The notes under the pieces: generated by a model
What the model was told of the DNA's origin: nothing
What the model saw: only the letters and a program-made list of their open reading frames with translations
Databases searched by the model: none
Shown: positions 16,352-25,888 of the stretch, in pieces
Layout: each line of letters begins with the position of its first letter
Position numbering within the stretch: position 1 is the first letter of the stretch
Program-made: the position numbers and the translations under genes
NCBI GenBank assembly: GCA_963664665.2
Contig: CAXXMH010000004.1
Coordinates: 1-64,000 of the forward strand
Source: Bin55 sp963664665
Lineage (GTDB): Bacteria; Pseudomonadota; Gammaproteobacteria; Pseudomonadales; Azotimanducaceae
Direction of reading: 5' to 3'
Length of the DNA: 64,000 nt

Positions 16352-18592
16352 ATGCGCTTGCTGTGGGTCAAAGTAGTTTTGTTTGGAGTGTTAATCCTTG
16401 CACTTGCTGGGTGCGCGCAGGAAGCACCACAAGAAACAGCCGTCGCCACTTCTGAAGAACCTCAGTTGTCTGCTCTCGCACAGAAAGCCCGGGAGGTCAC
16501 TGCGACGATCGACACGACGAGGATAACGAACGCGAACTCGGAACCGGGCAACTGGTTAGCACATGGTCGCACGTACGACGAACAACGCTATTCGCCGCTC
16601 AATCAGATCAATACTGAAAACGTTAAGGAATTGAGTGTCGCCTGGTATTTTGATACGGATTCCAAGCGAGGATTGGAAGCATCGCCAATCGTGGTGGACG
16701 GCGTCATGTACACCACGGGTTCGTGGAGTACCGTACAAGCGTTCGATGCCACGTCCGGCGAAGTTCTTTGGGAATACGACCCGATGGTACCCAAAGCTTG
16801 GGGTCAGTACGCCTGCTGCGATGTGGTTAACCGTGGCGTCGCAGTCTACAAAGGTCGGGTCTTTGTTGGTGCGCTGGACGGTCGGCTCATTGCATTAGAT
16901 GCAGGTACAGGCGAAGTGCTTTGGGAAGTCCTCACTATCGATGCCTCGCTTCCATACACGATCACGGGCGCACCTCGTGTCATCAAAGACATGGTGATCA
17001 TTGGCAACGGCGGCGCGGAACTTGGTGTTCGAGGCTATATCACGGCCTATGACGTCGCGACCGGCGACGAGAAGTGGCGGTTCTACACCGTGCCCGGCGA
17101 TCCTTCTCAGCCGTTTGAATCGCCCGCGATGAGTTTGGCTGCCGAGACTTGGAAAGGCGGCGAGTGGTGGAAGATAGGCGGTGGCGGTACCGTCTGGGAT
17201 TCCATGGCTTACGATCCGACCTTAAATCTACTGTACATCGGTGTTGGTAATGGCTCGCCCTGGAACCGGTACATCCGCAGTCCGGGTGGCGGTGACAATC
17301 TCTACTTGTCGTCCATTGTTGCAATAAATCCCGATAACGGATCAATGGTGTGGTATTACCAGACGACCCCCGGCGATAACTGGGACTACACCGCGACCCA
17401 GCACATCATTCTTGCGGATCTCGAGATCGACGGCGAGATGCGTCAAACCGCGTTACAAGCACCAAAGAATGGCTTCTTTTATGTGATTGACCGCACCGAC
17501 GGCAGCTTTATTTCAGCTGAGGCCTACGTCCCGGTGACATGGGCAAGTCACGTCGATCCGGAAACCGGACGACCCGTTGAAACACCTGAAGGTCAGTACC
17601 GTCAGGAAGAGCGCACTGTGCGGCCTGGACCATTGGGTGGTCACAACTGGCATCCTATGTCATTCAGTCCTGATACGGGTTTGGTATACATCCCGGCTAT
17701 TGATCTAGATTTCACTTACTCGCATGAGGAAGTTTTCGAACACGAGCCGGGTTGGTGGAACTTGGGTTTGGCAGGAGGTCCAGATGCGAGTGATCCACCA
17801 CCTACGGTCGAGGATCAGATTGCCGGCCTACAGAACGTTCGAGGACACTTGTTGGCTTGGGATCCAGTCGAGCAAAAGGAAGTTTGGCGTGTCGAGCACG
17901 GTTCGGCGTGGAATGGCGGTGTCCTAACGACCGCCGGCAACTTGGTATTCCAAGGTCGTGCAGACGGTACTTTCCGTGCATACGCGGCTGATTCCGGCGA
18001 AGAGCTTTGGGAGATGCCGGTCCATACTGGCATCATCGCAGCCCCCGTAACGTACGAAGCCGATGGTGAGCAATACGTTGTCATCGTCGCAGGCTGGGGT
18101 GGTGCTTTTGGAACCACATCAGGCGTGCCGCGGCACAAAGGCAATGTACTTGAGGAAGGCCGTGTCGTGGTGTTCAAGCTTGGTGGCGCGAGTGAACTAC
18201 CTGAACCAAACGTGACGCACGTCAACATCCCACAGCCGCCCGAGATCGCGGCAACACCGGAACAACTGCTTCTTGGTAATCAGAAGTACAACGCTTACTG
18301 TTCAACTTGCCATGGTCCGAGCGTTAACAGCGGAAGTCAGATTCCTGATCTGAAGTACTTAGGCGAGGCAGGTCACGCACGTTGGGAGTCAATCGTGCTA
18401 GGCGGCGTGTACAGCGGCCTCGGAATGCCGAGCTACGCAGAGATGTTGACGCCTGAAGAAAGCGAAGCGATTCAAGCTTACGTAGTCACGGCTACCAACG
18501 CTTCGATTGCCTTCTGCGAAACAAGCTATCCCTCTGACTACCCCGAGCTGTTTGGGACTTCGTGTACCAAGCGCGTGATTGAGGAGCAATAG
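16352..18592 (+). CDS. lipoprotein quinohemoprotein alcohol dehydrogenase (PQQ plus heme c)
   Basis: This periplasmic dehydrogenase oxidises alcohols or similar substrates with PQQ and passes electrons to an attached heme c. The signal ends in a lipobox (LALAGC), so the protein is probably membrane-anchored; type II enzymes are usually soluble, making this notable. The eight-bladed propeller spans about residues 50-610 and includes the adjacent Cys pair over PQQ (QYACCDVVNRG near 150) and the catalytic Asp in GDNWDYTATQ (near 345). A C-terminal cytochrome domain has YCSTCHG near residue 650 and the Met ligand candidate in GLGMPSYAEM. It diverges from aceE across 55 bp. No PQQ synthesis genes lie in this window. 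Confidence 0.92.
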   Translation: MRLLWVKVVLFGVLILALAGCAQEAPQETAVATSEEPQLSALAQKAREVTATIDTTRITNANSEPGNWLAHGRTYDEQRYSPLNQINTENVKELSVAWYFDTDSKRGLEASPIVVDGVMYTTGSWSTVQAFDATSGEVLWEYDPMVPKAWGQYACCDVVNRGVAVYKGRVFVGALDGRLIALDAGTGEVLWEVLTIDASLPYTITGAPRVIKDMVIIGNGGAELGVRGYITAYDVATGDEKWRFYTVPGDPSQPFESPAMSLAAETWKGGEWWKIGGGGTVWDSMAYDPTLNLLYIGVGNGSPWNRYIRSPGGGDNLYLSSIVAINPDNGSMVWYYQTTPGDNWDYTATQHIILADLEIDGEMRQTALQAPKNGFFYVIDRTDGSFISAEAYVPVTWASHVDPETGRPVETPEGQYRQEERTVRPGPLGGHNWHPMSFSPDTGLVYIPAIDLDFTYSHEEVFEHEPGWWNLGLAGGPDASDPPPTVEDQIAGLQNVRGHLLAWDPVEQKEVWRVEHGSAWNGGVLTTAGNLVFQGRADGTFRAYAADSGEELWEMPVHTGIIAAPVTYEADGEQYVVIVAGWGGAFGTTSGVPRHKGNVLEEGRVVVFKLGGASELPEPNVTHVNIPQPPEIAATPEQLLLGNQKYNAYCSTCHGPSVNSGSQIPDLKYLGEAGHARWESIVLGGVYSGLGMPSYAEMLTPEESEAIQAYVVTATNASIAFCETSYPSDYPELFGTSCTKRVIEEQ

Positions 18593-18646
18593 TCGCTAGG
18601 TCACCCACCGTGACGCGCGAGCCAATGTACCACTCGGAAGCGTGCG

Positions 18647-19516
18647 TCAGGAATTAACGGCGATTGCCTGCTCTCGTGGTTGACTCTGAAACAGAGGTGG
18701 CCGACCGCGCAAGCTGATCCGCCAAAGTAATCGCGTGTCGGTTGGACCCGACCCTTGATCAATCGGCGTCGCGCTGTGCATGACGGTCGGGTTATCCCAC
18801 ATCACGATGTCGTGCACCTGATGACGATAGGACGTGGTAAATCGCGATTGCAAGGCGTGCGCACTTAGTGACGTTAGCAATTTCTCCGCAGCGGACTGCG
18901 ACATCCCCTTAATTCCTTGCGCGGTGCCGGTGACGGCATAGAGGGTTTTCTGATTCGTCTCAGGATGGCGACGAACAAGCGGATGAAATGCGGTGTACTG
19001 GGGATCCCAATTAGGCGGCGGCAAAGGCTTGTGGTCGGCTTTGGGTGCAGAGACAGAGATGCCGTGACGATGTACAACCACCAACTCGTCGATCGCTTGA
19101 CGCGTCGATTTCGGTAATGCGTCGTAAGCCGCAGCCATGTCACAGAACTTTGTTTCGCCACCAATCTTCGGCGCATGAACGGAATACAGCATCGTAACCG
19201 ATGAAACTGTTTTTTTAAACGACTGATCCGTGTGCCAGTGTGCTGCTCCGAGCCGCGACTCCTTTGTGCTGGTTTGCAGGTTGGAGATATGTGCGATTTC
19301 AGGGAAATCAGAGTCCTTACTCAGCGGAATCGGTTCACCGATTCGACATGCGAAATCTCGATATTGCGCTTTGCTCAGACCATTGGTTTTGAGAACGAGG
19401 AAGCGATTTGCATAGAGATTGGTCAGCAGCTCACGCAAATTGACGTCATCAAACGTTGGGATGTCAATATCGCGAACGACTTTGCCGAATTTTCCGTTGA
19501 GCGCTTCGAACCTCAT
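18647..19516 (-). CDS. TauD/TfdA-family Fe(II)/2-oxoglutarate dioxygenase
   Basis: A 289-residue dioxygenase of typical length for the family. The iron-binding facial triad is visible: HWHTDQSF supplies His and Asp near residue 95, and DNPTVMHSA supplies the distal His near 245. The 2-oxoglutarate-binding Arg lies in TRLLWRISLRG near 265. The family hydroxylates taurine, aryloxyacids and related compounds, but the substrate cannot be read from the sequence and no sulfonate transporter lies next to it. It is the last gene of a minus-strand run that includes the TldD/TldE-like pair, 23 nt downstream of that pair, and it converges on the quinohemoprotein gene. Confidence 0.88.
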   Translation of the reverse strand: MRFEALNGKFGKVVRDIDIPTFDDVNLRELLTNLYANRFLVLKTNGLSKAQYRDFACRIGEPIPLSKDSDFPEIAHISNLQTSTKESRLGAAHWHTDQSFKKTVSSVTMLYSVHAPKIGGETKFCDMAAAYDALPKSTRQAIDELVVVHRHGISVSAPKADHKPLPPPNWDPQYTAFHPLVRRHPETNQKTLYAVTGTAQGIKGMSQSAAEKLLTSLSAHALQSRFTTSYRHQVHDIVMWDNPTVMHSATPIDQGSGPTDTRLLWRISLRGRPPLFQSQPREQAIAVNS

Positions 19517-19539
19517 GGGCGTTTGGTGGCTCGTAGCAG

Positions 19540-21276
19540 CTAATTCGCGTGCGGATGCGGCACGATCGGTAAAGAGCGAACGACGCCTTCCATGTAAGAG
19601 AGCGAAGCGTCTTCAATCAGGAGGTCAGGCGTTACGATCGAAACAAAGACTGGTACGTTTCCAGAGAATATCGATACATCACCCCCTTGAAACAAGTAGG
19701 TTGAATTGTGGACTGATGTTTTCGCCGAGTAACCAGGTAGGTTACGCAGTTCTTTCAGCAAGTCGGTTCGCACGACTGCATCCCGCACAAGTTCTTCATC
19801 GCCGTTGGGATAGACCTTGTACGCGCGTAATCCCGGTAAAGACTGACCGATTTGTGATCCAAGAAACGGTGACGGTACGCCAGTGATCTGGATATAAGGA
19901 CTCGCTACTCGATCAATTCGAAGGCCGAAGTCCTCTCCGTTTTCTGCGACGATGTCGAGAAGCAGTTGCTTGAGCTCTTCGTCGCTCAAGCCATCGTTCG
20001 CTTCGATGAAAAGATTCGAGACGGCGGGTCCCGAACCGGTTGCATTGTTTCCGGTGCTGTATTGAATGTCTTCAGTTGGGTTGCGATCACTCAGCAGTGT
20101 CTTCAGAATACCGTTTTCAACTAAATTGACGCGTCGCGTCAGCACACCGTCGGAATCGACTAGGTAGTGTCCGACGAGTTTCGTCCCTTGGTACGTCGTC
20201 TGTGTTGGATCTTCGTATACACTCCAACTACGCGGCAATACGCGCGAGCCTAGTCGTTCCTTTAGGCTACTAACAAGCATAGCGCGATTGAACATGGCAG
20301 CGATCGCCTCGTTTTCGAACACCGGTTGCTTGTAGTTGATGAGGTTGCGTGCTAGTGCCTGTCCGATTAACTCTGCTGCGGCTTGTCCTTGAAACAGGAC
20401 GGGACCGTTGTAGCGATCGAGGGGTTCTGCTACGCGTGTTGTCCGCAAGCGTTCGTGCATGGCTTTCACTTCGCGCTTGACTTCTGGAAGATCGGCAATT
20501 TCATTCCAAGACCGTCCGAGAATATTGACGTAATCCGATACATAGCGACCGTCTTCCGATTGGGTCCATGCTGTGACGCGGATATAAGCGGTGTCGTCCA
20601 TTCGTGTGAAATGAGAACCTTCGCTATTCAAATAGGTGTCAACGTGTTGATTAGCGAACACCTGTACGTCGCTGTCGTGGATGAACGCCTCATCTTGACC
20701 TACTTCCGACAGCTCGCGTGCGAAGTTTCGTACATCCGCAAAGTCGAGTTTTGGCGAACGTCGTTCATCGATGTATATGGTTGGCTCTTCAATTGAGAAA
20801 TCCAGTGCCGACTCCTGTTGGGAGTTCTTCATTGCGGCCTCTTTCGCCGCATAGATTTCAACCGCATCTCGATATGCAGTATCGGTGGCTAGCCGGATCT
20901 GCTTCCGGAGCAACTGGTAGTCGTCGTCTAGCGCCAGGGTCCTGTTGGTGCGTTGATTCCTAAAGTTCCGCGACATGAAGTTAGAGTTGTCAAGTTCACG
21001 TGAACCAACACGCATTTCAACCTCTAGACGACGGGTTTGCCCCGTGTTCATGTTTTCGAGACCGCCTTTTGAGGCAGCGACCGTAATGGAATGATCCGTG
21101 TGTACGGTATAGCCAATGAAGTAAGGCTCTACCACGCCTTCTAGTTCTAGTCCGTCTATGTTCCGTTCCAGCTCATCCTGCAAGGCTTGCACGAGTACGC
21201 TGTTTTCGTCAGCCGCAGCAGCGGTGCTTGCGAGAAGTAGAACTGCTGTTCCTAGTAGTTGGCACAATCGATTCAT
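19540..21276 (-). CDS. exported TldE/PmbA-like protein lacking the zinc motif
   Basis: A 578-residue protein with a clear signal peptide (LLGTAVLLLASTAAAADE). It belongs by overall pattern to the TldD/PmbA family: an N-terminal dodecin-like part, a middle segment with VLPRSWSVYEDPT, and the C-terminal ENGILKTLLSDRNP region. Where the partner has HEILGH, this one reads AAAELIGQALARNLI, so the HExxxH zinc site is lost. In cytosolic TldD/TldE the active and inactive subunits form a heterodimer. The ATG overlaps the TGA of the TldD-like gene by 4 nt, suggesting equal synthesis of the two subunits. An exported version of this pair is less well described. Role unknown. Confidence 0.82.
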   Translation of the reverse strand: MNRLCQLLGTAVLLLASTAAAADENSVLVQALQDELERNIDGLELEGVVEPYFIGYTVHTDHSITVAASKGGLENMNTGQTRRLEVEMRVGSRELDNSNFMSRNFRNQRTNRTLALDDDYQLLRKQIRLATDTAYRDAVEIYAAKEAAMKNSQQESALDFSIEEPTIYIDERRSPKLDFADVRNFARELSEVGQDEAFIHDSDVQVFANQHVDTYLNSEGSHFTRMDDTAYIRVTAWTQSEDGRYVSDYVNILGRSWNEIADLPEVKREVKAMHERLRTTRVAEPLDRYNGPVLFQGQAAAELIGQALARNLINYKQPVFENEAIAAMFNRAMLVSSLKERLGSRVLPRSWSVYEDPTQTTYQGTKLVGHYLVDSDGVLTRRVNLVENGILKTLLSDRNPTEDIQYSTGNNATGSGPAVSNLFIEANDGLSDEELKQLLLDIVAENGEDFGLRIDRVASPYIQITGVPSPFLGSQIGQSLPGLRAYKVYPNGDEELVRDAVVRTDLLKELRNLPGYSAKTSVHNSTYLFQGGDVSIFSGNVPVFVSIVTPDLLIEDASLSYMEGVVRSLPIVPHPHAN

Positions 21277-22964
21277 GAGCCGGTACTCCCTGGTGGCGGG
21301 AGTATCGGAAGGATTGCGCGTGACTGCGACGCACGCTGAACTTCGATCTGCCCAACGAGTATGGATGGCGAAATGGCAGATACCGGCACATTTCCTGATT
21401 CAGCGCCACATTGCCCATTGAACACCGCTGTGTCGTCCGCAGCCGCAATCACATTATCGAAAACCGCAAGAGGCGTTCCGATCAGGTCCACACCGCGCAC
21501 AAGTTCGCGGGAACCGTCTTGGTAGATCTTGTAGACAATCACGGGACGTACCGTGAACGAATTTGGCAGACTACGCGTCGTGATCGTGAATCCCCCGACG
21601 ATGTCGTCAAAGTACAGTCCGTACTCAAGATTGCGTTCCTTCAGAATCGCAATCATCTGCTCCTCAAGCTCTAATGGCGTGTACGGGTCATCAACTTCGA
21701 CGAGTAGATTCGATTGTCGGGCGACAGATTTAAGTCCAATGGCTTTGCGGCCGTGACCGTTCGACTCGCGAAATCCCTCATCGGCCAGCGTCGAGCGACC
21801 AAGTAGAAAGCGTTTCAGGATCCCGTCTTCAATGACACGAACCTTTTGGCCGGTTACTCCTTCGCTGTCGTATTCGTAAGTCCCGAGCAGATCAGTGTCG
21901 CCGAATTTCTTCATCGATGGATCGAAAACCACAGACATGGATTCCGGCAACACGCGTTGATTGATCTTGTCTTTGAATGTTTGGGCATCGTTGGTTTGCT
22001 TCAGGCGGTGCCCCTCTAATCGATGTCCGAGGATTTCGTGAAACAACACTCCGGCGGCGCGCCCAGACAGGATCGCCGGACCTGTATACGGTTCAATGTT
22101 TGGTGCATTGCGAAGATTGATTAGGGTGGTGACAATCTCGTCTGCGGTTCGTGTCAATTCTCGATCGGAAGGTAAGCCGGACGGTTTGCGCGCGTGAAAC
22201 AGTTTTGATAGATTCAGGTTTGAGCCATCTTCCGCCTTCGTTGTAGCGGAAAGAACGATGGTGTATGTGAGCTCGTCTGACTGAATGCGCGAACCCTCAC
22301 TATTTACGAAAAACCTTACGTTCTTGATCACGGAGCCTTGTGCATTACCACTAAGAAGGGTTGGGTGTCCGTTGAAGACGTTAGATATGCGCTGGAGTCG
22401 TTTTTCCCACTCAGTGCGAGCGAATTGAATCGGTATGTCCAATTCAGAGTGGGAGACCTTTACCGAGGGTGCGAGGTCGAACGCTGGTCCTTCGGTATCG
22501 ATCTGTATTTCGCTTTTAGTTCTGACGTTGACGAGTTCCTCGCTCGCTTGCTTGAACGTGCGGTCTGTTAATAGCCAGAAGTTATTGCGGATGCCCTCTT
22601 GGCTAGCTAGAGAGCCGAGGGTCACTTGAGGAAAGCGACGCCGATCGGTGAGGTGGGTGTTGTCCATTTCTGATTGACCCACACGTAAATCAATGTCGTA
22701 ATACGTCCCGCCGGATTCTGAGCTACGCGTCACCCTACCGAACGTGGTGCTGACACTCGCACGGTAATTGTCAGTGACCTCATAGCTGATGTAAAAAGGT
22801 GGGTCCGGTTGCTCCGCCAGCTCGGACATTGAGCGTTCAAGCTCTGCCTCCATGGCGTTCAGAATATTGCGATCGTCAATGCGTTGTGCGTCTACAGCGC
22901 CTACGGTAAAAACAAGCGCGAATACGGCACCAAGCCGCGTCCAACGACAGTCAGATGTATGCAT
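21273..22964 (-). CDS. exported TldD-like zinc metalloprotease
   Basis: A 563-residue protein with an N-terminal signal (LGAVFALVFTVGAVDAQ). It carries the TldD catalytic motif HExxxH in GRAAGVLFHEILGHRLEGH near residue 305. The same fold landmarks as the downstream partner are present, among them VLPESMSVVFDPSM, ENGILKRFLLGR-like EDGILKRFLLGR, and NLLVEVDDPYTPLELEE. In E. coli, TldD/TldE is a cytosolic protease that trims peptides such as microcin B17 precursor and CcdA. Here both subunits have signal peptides, implying a periplasmic target. It heads the pair and lies 40 nt downstream of xylA on the same strand. The substrate is unknown. Confidence 0.85.
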   Translation of the reverse strand: MHTSDCRWTRLGAVFALVFTVGAVDAQRIDDRNILNAMEAELERSMSELAEQPDPPFYISYEVTDNYRASVSTTFGRVTRSSESGGTYYDIDLRVGQSEMDNTHLTDRRRFPQVTLGSLASQEGIRNNFWLLTDRTFKQASEELVNVRTKSEIQIDTEGPAFDLAPSVKVSHSELDIPIQFARTEWEKRLQRISNVFNGHPTLLSGNAQGSVIKNVRFFVNSEGSRIQSDELTYTIVLSATTKAEDGSNLNLSKLFHARKPSGLPSDRELTRTADEIVTTLINLRNAPNIEPYTGPAILSGRAAGVLFHEILGHRLEGHRLKQTNDAQTFKDKINQRVLPESMSVVFDPSMKKFGDTDLLGTYEYDSEGVTGQKVRVIEDGILKRFLLGRSTLADEGFRESNGHGRKAIGLKSVARQSNLLVEVDDPYTPLELEEQMIAILKERNLEYGLYFDDIVGGFTITTRSLPNSFTVRPVIVYKIYQDGSRELVRGVDLIGTPLAVFDNVIAAADDTAVFNGQCGAESGNVPVSAISPSILVGQIEVQRASQSRAILPILPPPGSTGS

Positions 22965-23003
22965 TTCAGGTCCAGTAAGGAGGATTTAGCAAGCTGCGAG
23001 TAG

Positions 23004-24308
23004 CTAGCTTATGAATCGTGCAACGGTATTTTCCAATAGTTCTTGATTCCCCGATGTCGGTTGCAACGAAGACTTGCGTTCGCGCGCCATCTCAGCCAGC
23101 TTTATTAGACTTGAACCGGGTGCCAGAATACGTTGTCCTAGTTCGCTTTCCCAGCCAGCGTAACGAGTTGCCAATGCATCGCTAAGCACGCCGTCTTCAA
23201 TCAACGCTGCCGCGTTTAGGAGACCATGAGCAATCGCGTCCATACCACCGATATGACCGTAGAAAAGATCTTCGCGATTCACGCTTTGGCGCCGTAACTT
23301 AGCGTCGAAGTTGAGACCGCCAGTCGAGAAACCGCCAGCTTTGAGGATTTCGTAGAGTACGAGCGACCATTCAGCAGCGGAATTTGGAAACTGATCCGTA
23401 TCCCAACCATTTTGCGGGTCGCCTCGATTGGCGTCGACGCTGCCAAAGATGTCGTTAGCGATCGCGAATGCGATTTCGTGGTGGAAACTGTGTCCCGCAA
23501 GCGTCGCGTGATTACATTCGATGTTGAGCTTGAATTGTTCGTCAAGACCATATTTTTGTAGAAAAGCGTAGCAGGCGGCGCTGTCATAGTCGTACTGATG
23601 CTTTGTAGGTTCACACGGTTTCGGCTCGATCAGCAACGTCCCTGTGAATCCGATCTTAGCTTTGTGTTCGGCGACCATGGACATGAACCTACCCAGCTGT
23701 TGGGATTCATGGCGGAGATTGGTGTTCAGCAATGTGTCGTAGCCTTCACGGCCGCCCCAAAGGACGTAGTTTTCTCCGTCTAATTCGTGAGTTAGATCCA
23801 TTGCCTGCATGACCTGTGCAGCGGCAAATGCGAAGATTTCAGGATCGGGGTTGGTTGCAGCGCCGGCGGCATAACGTGGATGACCAAAAAGGTTTGCGGT
23901 GCCCCAAAGTAACTTGATCCCTGTGCGCTCTTGAGCTTGTGCAAGTTCGTCGCCGATTGTTTTTAGATTGCGCTCGGTTTCTTCATATGTATCGCCTTCA
24001 GGTGCAACGTCGCGGTCATGGAAGCAGTAATACGGGTTACCGAGTTTCTCGAAGAATTCGAATGCACAGGCCAGCTTTTGGCGCGCCCCGCCGAGATCAT
24101 CGTTCCAAGGTCGATCCCAGGTACCGTCGCCAAATACATCGTCACCCGGTGCGGCGAAAGAGTGCCAGTAACAAACAGCGAAACGCAAGTGCTCTGCCAT
24201 CGTCTTGCTAAGCACCGTCCTGTCGGCATCGTAAAACCGAAATGCGAGCGGATTTGTACTTGTGTCGCCTTCGTAGCGGATCTTTTCAACAGAAGGAAAG
24301 AAGGACAT
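23004..24308 (-). CDS. xylA: xylose isomerase
   Basis: The enzyme converts D-xylose to D-xylulose in the cytosol. ATG 24308 (MSFFPSVEKIRYEG) is chosen because the protein then has 434 residues and begins where characterised XylA proteins begin; a frame from 24383 adds 25 unrelated residues. The catalytic His lies in NPYYCFHDRDVAPEG near residue 95. Metal-binding residues are in LLIEPKPCEPTKHQYDYD, NIECNHATLAGHSFHHE and GSVDANRGDPQNGWDTDQFP. It follows xylB by 92 nt on the same strand. No XylR-type regulator or xylose transporter is visible nearby. Confidence 0.96.
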   Translation of the reverse strand: MSFFPSVEKIRYEGDTSTNPLAFRFYDADRTVLSKTMAEHLRFAVCYWHSFAAPGDDVFGDGTWDRPWNDDLGGARQKLACAFEFFEKLGNPYYCFHDRDVAPEGDTYEETERNLKTIGDELAQAQERTGIKLLWGTANLFGHPRYAAGAATNPDPEIFAFAAAQVMQAMDLTHELDGENYVLWGGREGYDTLLNTNLRHESQQLGRFMSMVAEHKAKIGFTGTLLIEPKPCEPTKHQYDYDSAACYAFLQKYGLDEQFKLNIECNHATLAGHSFHHEIAFAIANDIFGSVDANRGDPQNGWDTDQFPNSAAEWSLVLYEILKAGGFSTGGLNFDAKLRRQSVNREDLFYGHIGGMDAIAHGLLNAAALIEDGVLSDALATRYAGWESELGQRILAPGSSLIKLAEMARERKSSLQPTSGNQELLENTVARFIS

Positions 24309-24400
24309 GGTGGATGGTGAGAGCTGCGATTTGCACCAATGATAGGGAATGCCCCTGTAACCTAGACTCGGAAAGGAGCGCAATTTACATTCGAGCGTAC

Positions 24401-25855
24401 CTACGCGTTGAGACGCCCAAAATGTGATCTGAGGTCTTGGTAAACCGCTTTAAATTCGAAATATCTGGATTCAATCTCGTTGATTCGATCTGTCCGTGGA
24501 TATACCGTGAAATCTGCGCGTGCTTCGCGGCACACGCTTTCAACTGCAGATCCTTCGACAGCGAGCATCGCAAGTCTGGCTGCGCCGAGAGCGGGACCGA
24601 CAGCGGCGTCCTTACGATAAATCAACGGTTTCTGTAGTACGTCAGAAATCAATTGCCCCCAATAACGACTCTGTGATCCGCCGCCAATGACATTTATTTC
24701 CTCAAGGTTGGCCTTTGCCTCCACCAGCTCGGTGTAGCAATCCCTCAAAGCGAACGCGACTCCCTCAAGAACCGCATAGCCAAGATCGGCTCGACTAGTA
24801 TCTGGGGTCAACCCGCTAAAAACACCTTTTGCTAGCGGATCGTTGTGCGGTGTGCGCTCTCCAGAAAGATACGGTAAGAAAAGCACGTCAGTGGGGGTTG
24901 ACTCTCGCGATTCAACCTCATTGATCAGCGCTGATTCTGATTTCGATGCGGTAATACCCGCAATCCAGGTCAATGACCCTGCTGCTGAGAGGATGACCGC
25001 CATTTCATGCCAGGTATCGGGAAGCGCGTGGCAAAATGTATGGATACCACCCGCGGGATTTGGGTGGTAGCCAGAATCAGGCGCGAACATGACGCCAGAT
25101 GTCCCCAGCGAGAGTGTGCATTTGCCTGGTGCCACGGCCCCAGCGCCGACTGCACCAGCGGCTTGATCTCCAGCACCACCAACGACTGGTACGCGATTCA
25201 TCCCCCATGCGGTGGCGACCTCTGAAGTCAATACACCGGTTACATCGCTTCCTTCAAAGAGGGCAGGCATCCGTTCCTCCGTGAGAGCTGTCGCATCTAA
25301 CATGTCTGGGTGCCAACATCGATCAGCCACATTCAGCCAGAGTGTTCCCGATGCATCAGACATATCGGTTGCCAATTCACCGGTCATTCGTAGTCGGACA
25401 TAGTCTTTTGGAAGGAGGACGGTTTTGGTAGCAGCAAAGACGTCGCGTTCGTGTTTTCGCACCCACAGTAGTTTCGGTGCAGTAAATCCAGGCATTGCGT
25501 GATTGCCTGTGATTTCGGCGACATCGACTGCTTCTTCGAGTTCGTGACATTCTTCGCCTGACCTGCCGTCATTCCAGAGAATTGCAGGTCGCAGCACTTT
25601 ATGGGATTGATCAAGCAGTACGGCGCCGTGCATTTGACCTGAAAGCCCAATCCCGCGAACTCCGGGTGTGTACTTTGAGAGCGAGACGACTGTTTGGTTA
25701 ACAGCGTCCCACCAGGAATCTGGTTGTTGCTCGCTCATTAACGGATGTGGTCGCGAAACCGTCAGTGGCGCAGAGGATTCAGCAATGATCGTCCCGTGCT
25801 CATCCATCACGATGGATTTAACAGCGGAGGTCCCGATATCGATCCCGAGATACAT
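24401..25855 (-). CDS. xylB: xylulokinase
   Basis: A FGGY-family kinase of 484 residues that phosphorylates D-xylulose to xylulose 5-phosphate for the pentose phosphate pathway. The start is ATG 25855 (MYLGIDIGTSAVKS); the codon before it is TTG. The N-terminal phosphate-binding motif GIDIGTSAVKSIVMD, the substrate-site GLSGQMHGAVLLD, the Asp base in GGAGDQAAGAVGAG near residue 230, and the C-terminal INVIGGGSQSRYWGQL are all present. Order is xylB then xylA, the reverse of E. coli. A dsbA gene lies 33 nt upstream on the same strand. Confidence 0.95.
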   Translation of the reverse strand: MYLGIDIGTSAVKSIVMDEHGTIIAESSAPLTVSRPHPLMSEQQPDSWWDAVNQTVVSLSKYTPGVRGIGLSGQMHGAVLLDQSHKVLRPAILWNDGRSGEECHELEEAVDVAEITGNHAMPGFTAPKLLWVRKHERDVFAATKTVLLPKDYVRLRMTGELATDMSDASGTLWLNVADRCWHPDMLDATALTEERMPALFEGSDVTGVLTSEVATAWGMNRVPVVGGAGDQAAGAVGAGAVAPGKCTLSLGTSGVMFAPDSGYHPNPAGGIHTFCHALPDTWHEMAVILSAAGSLTWIAGITASKSESALINEVESRESTPTDVLFLPYLSGERTPHNDPLAKGVFSGLTPDTSRADLGYAVLEGVAFALRDCYTELVEAKANLEEINVIGGGSQSRYWGQLISDVLQKPLIYRKDAAVGPALGAARLAMLAVEGSAVESVCREARADFTVYPRTDRINEIESRYFEFKAVYQDLRSHFGRLNA

Positions 25856-25888
25856 CAAACTCGCTGTTGCGACGTGGTAGCCGGGTTC

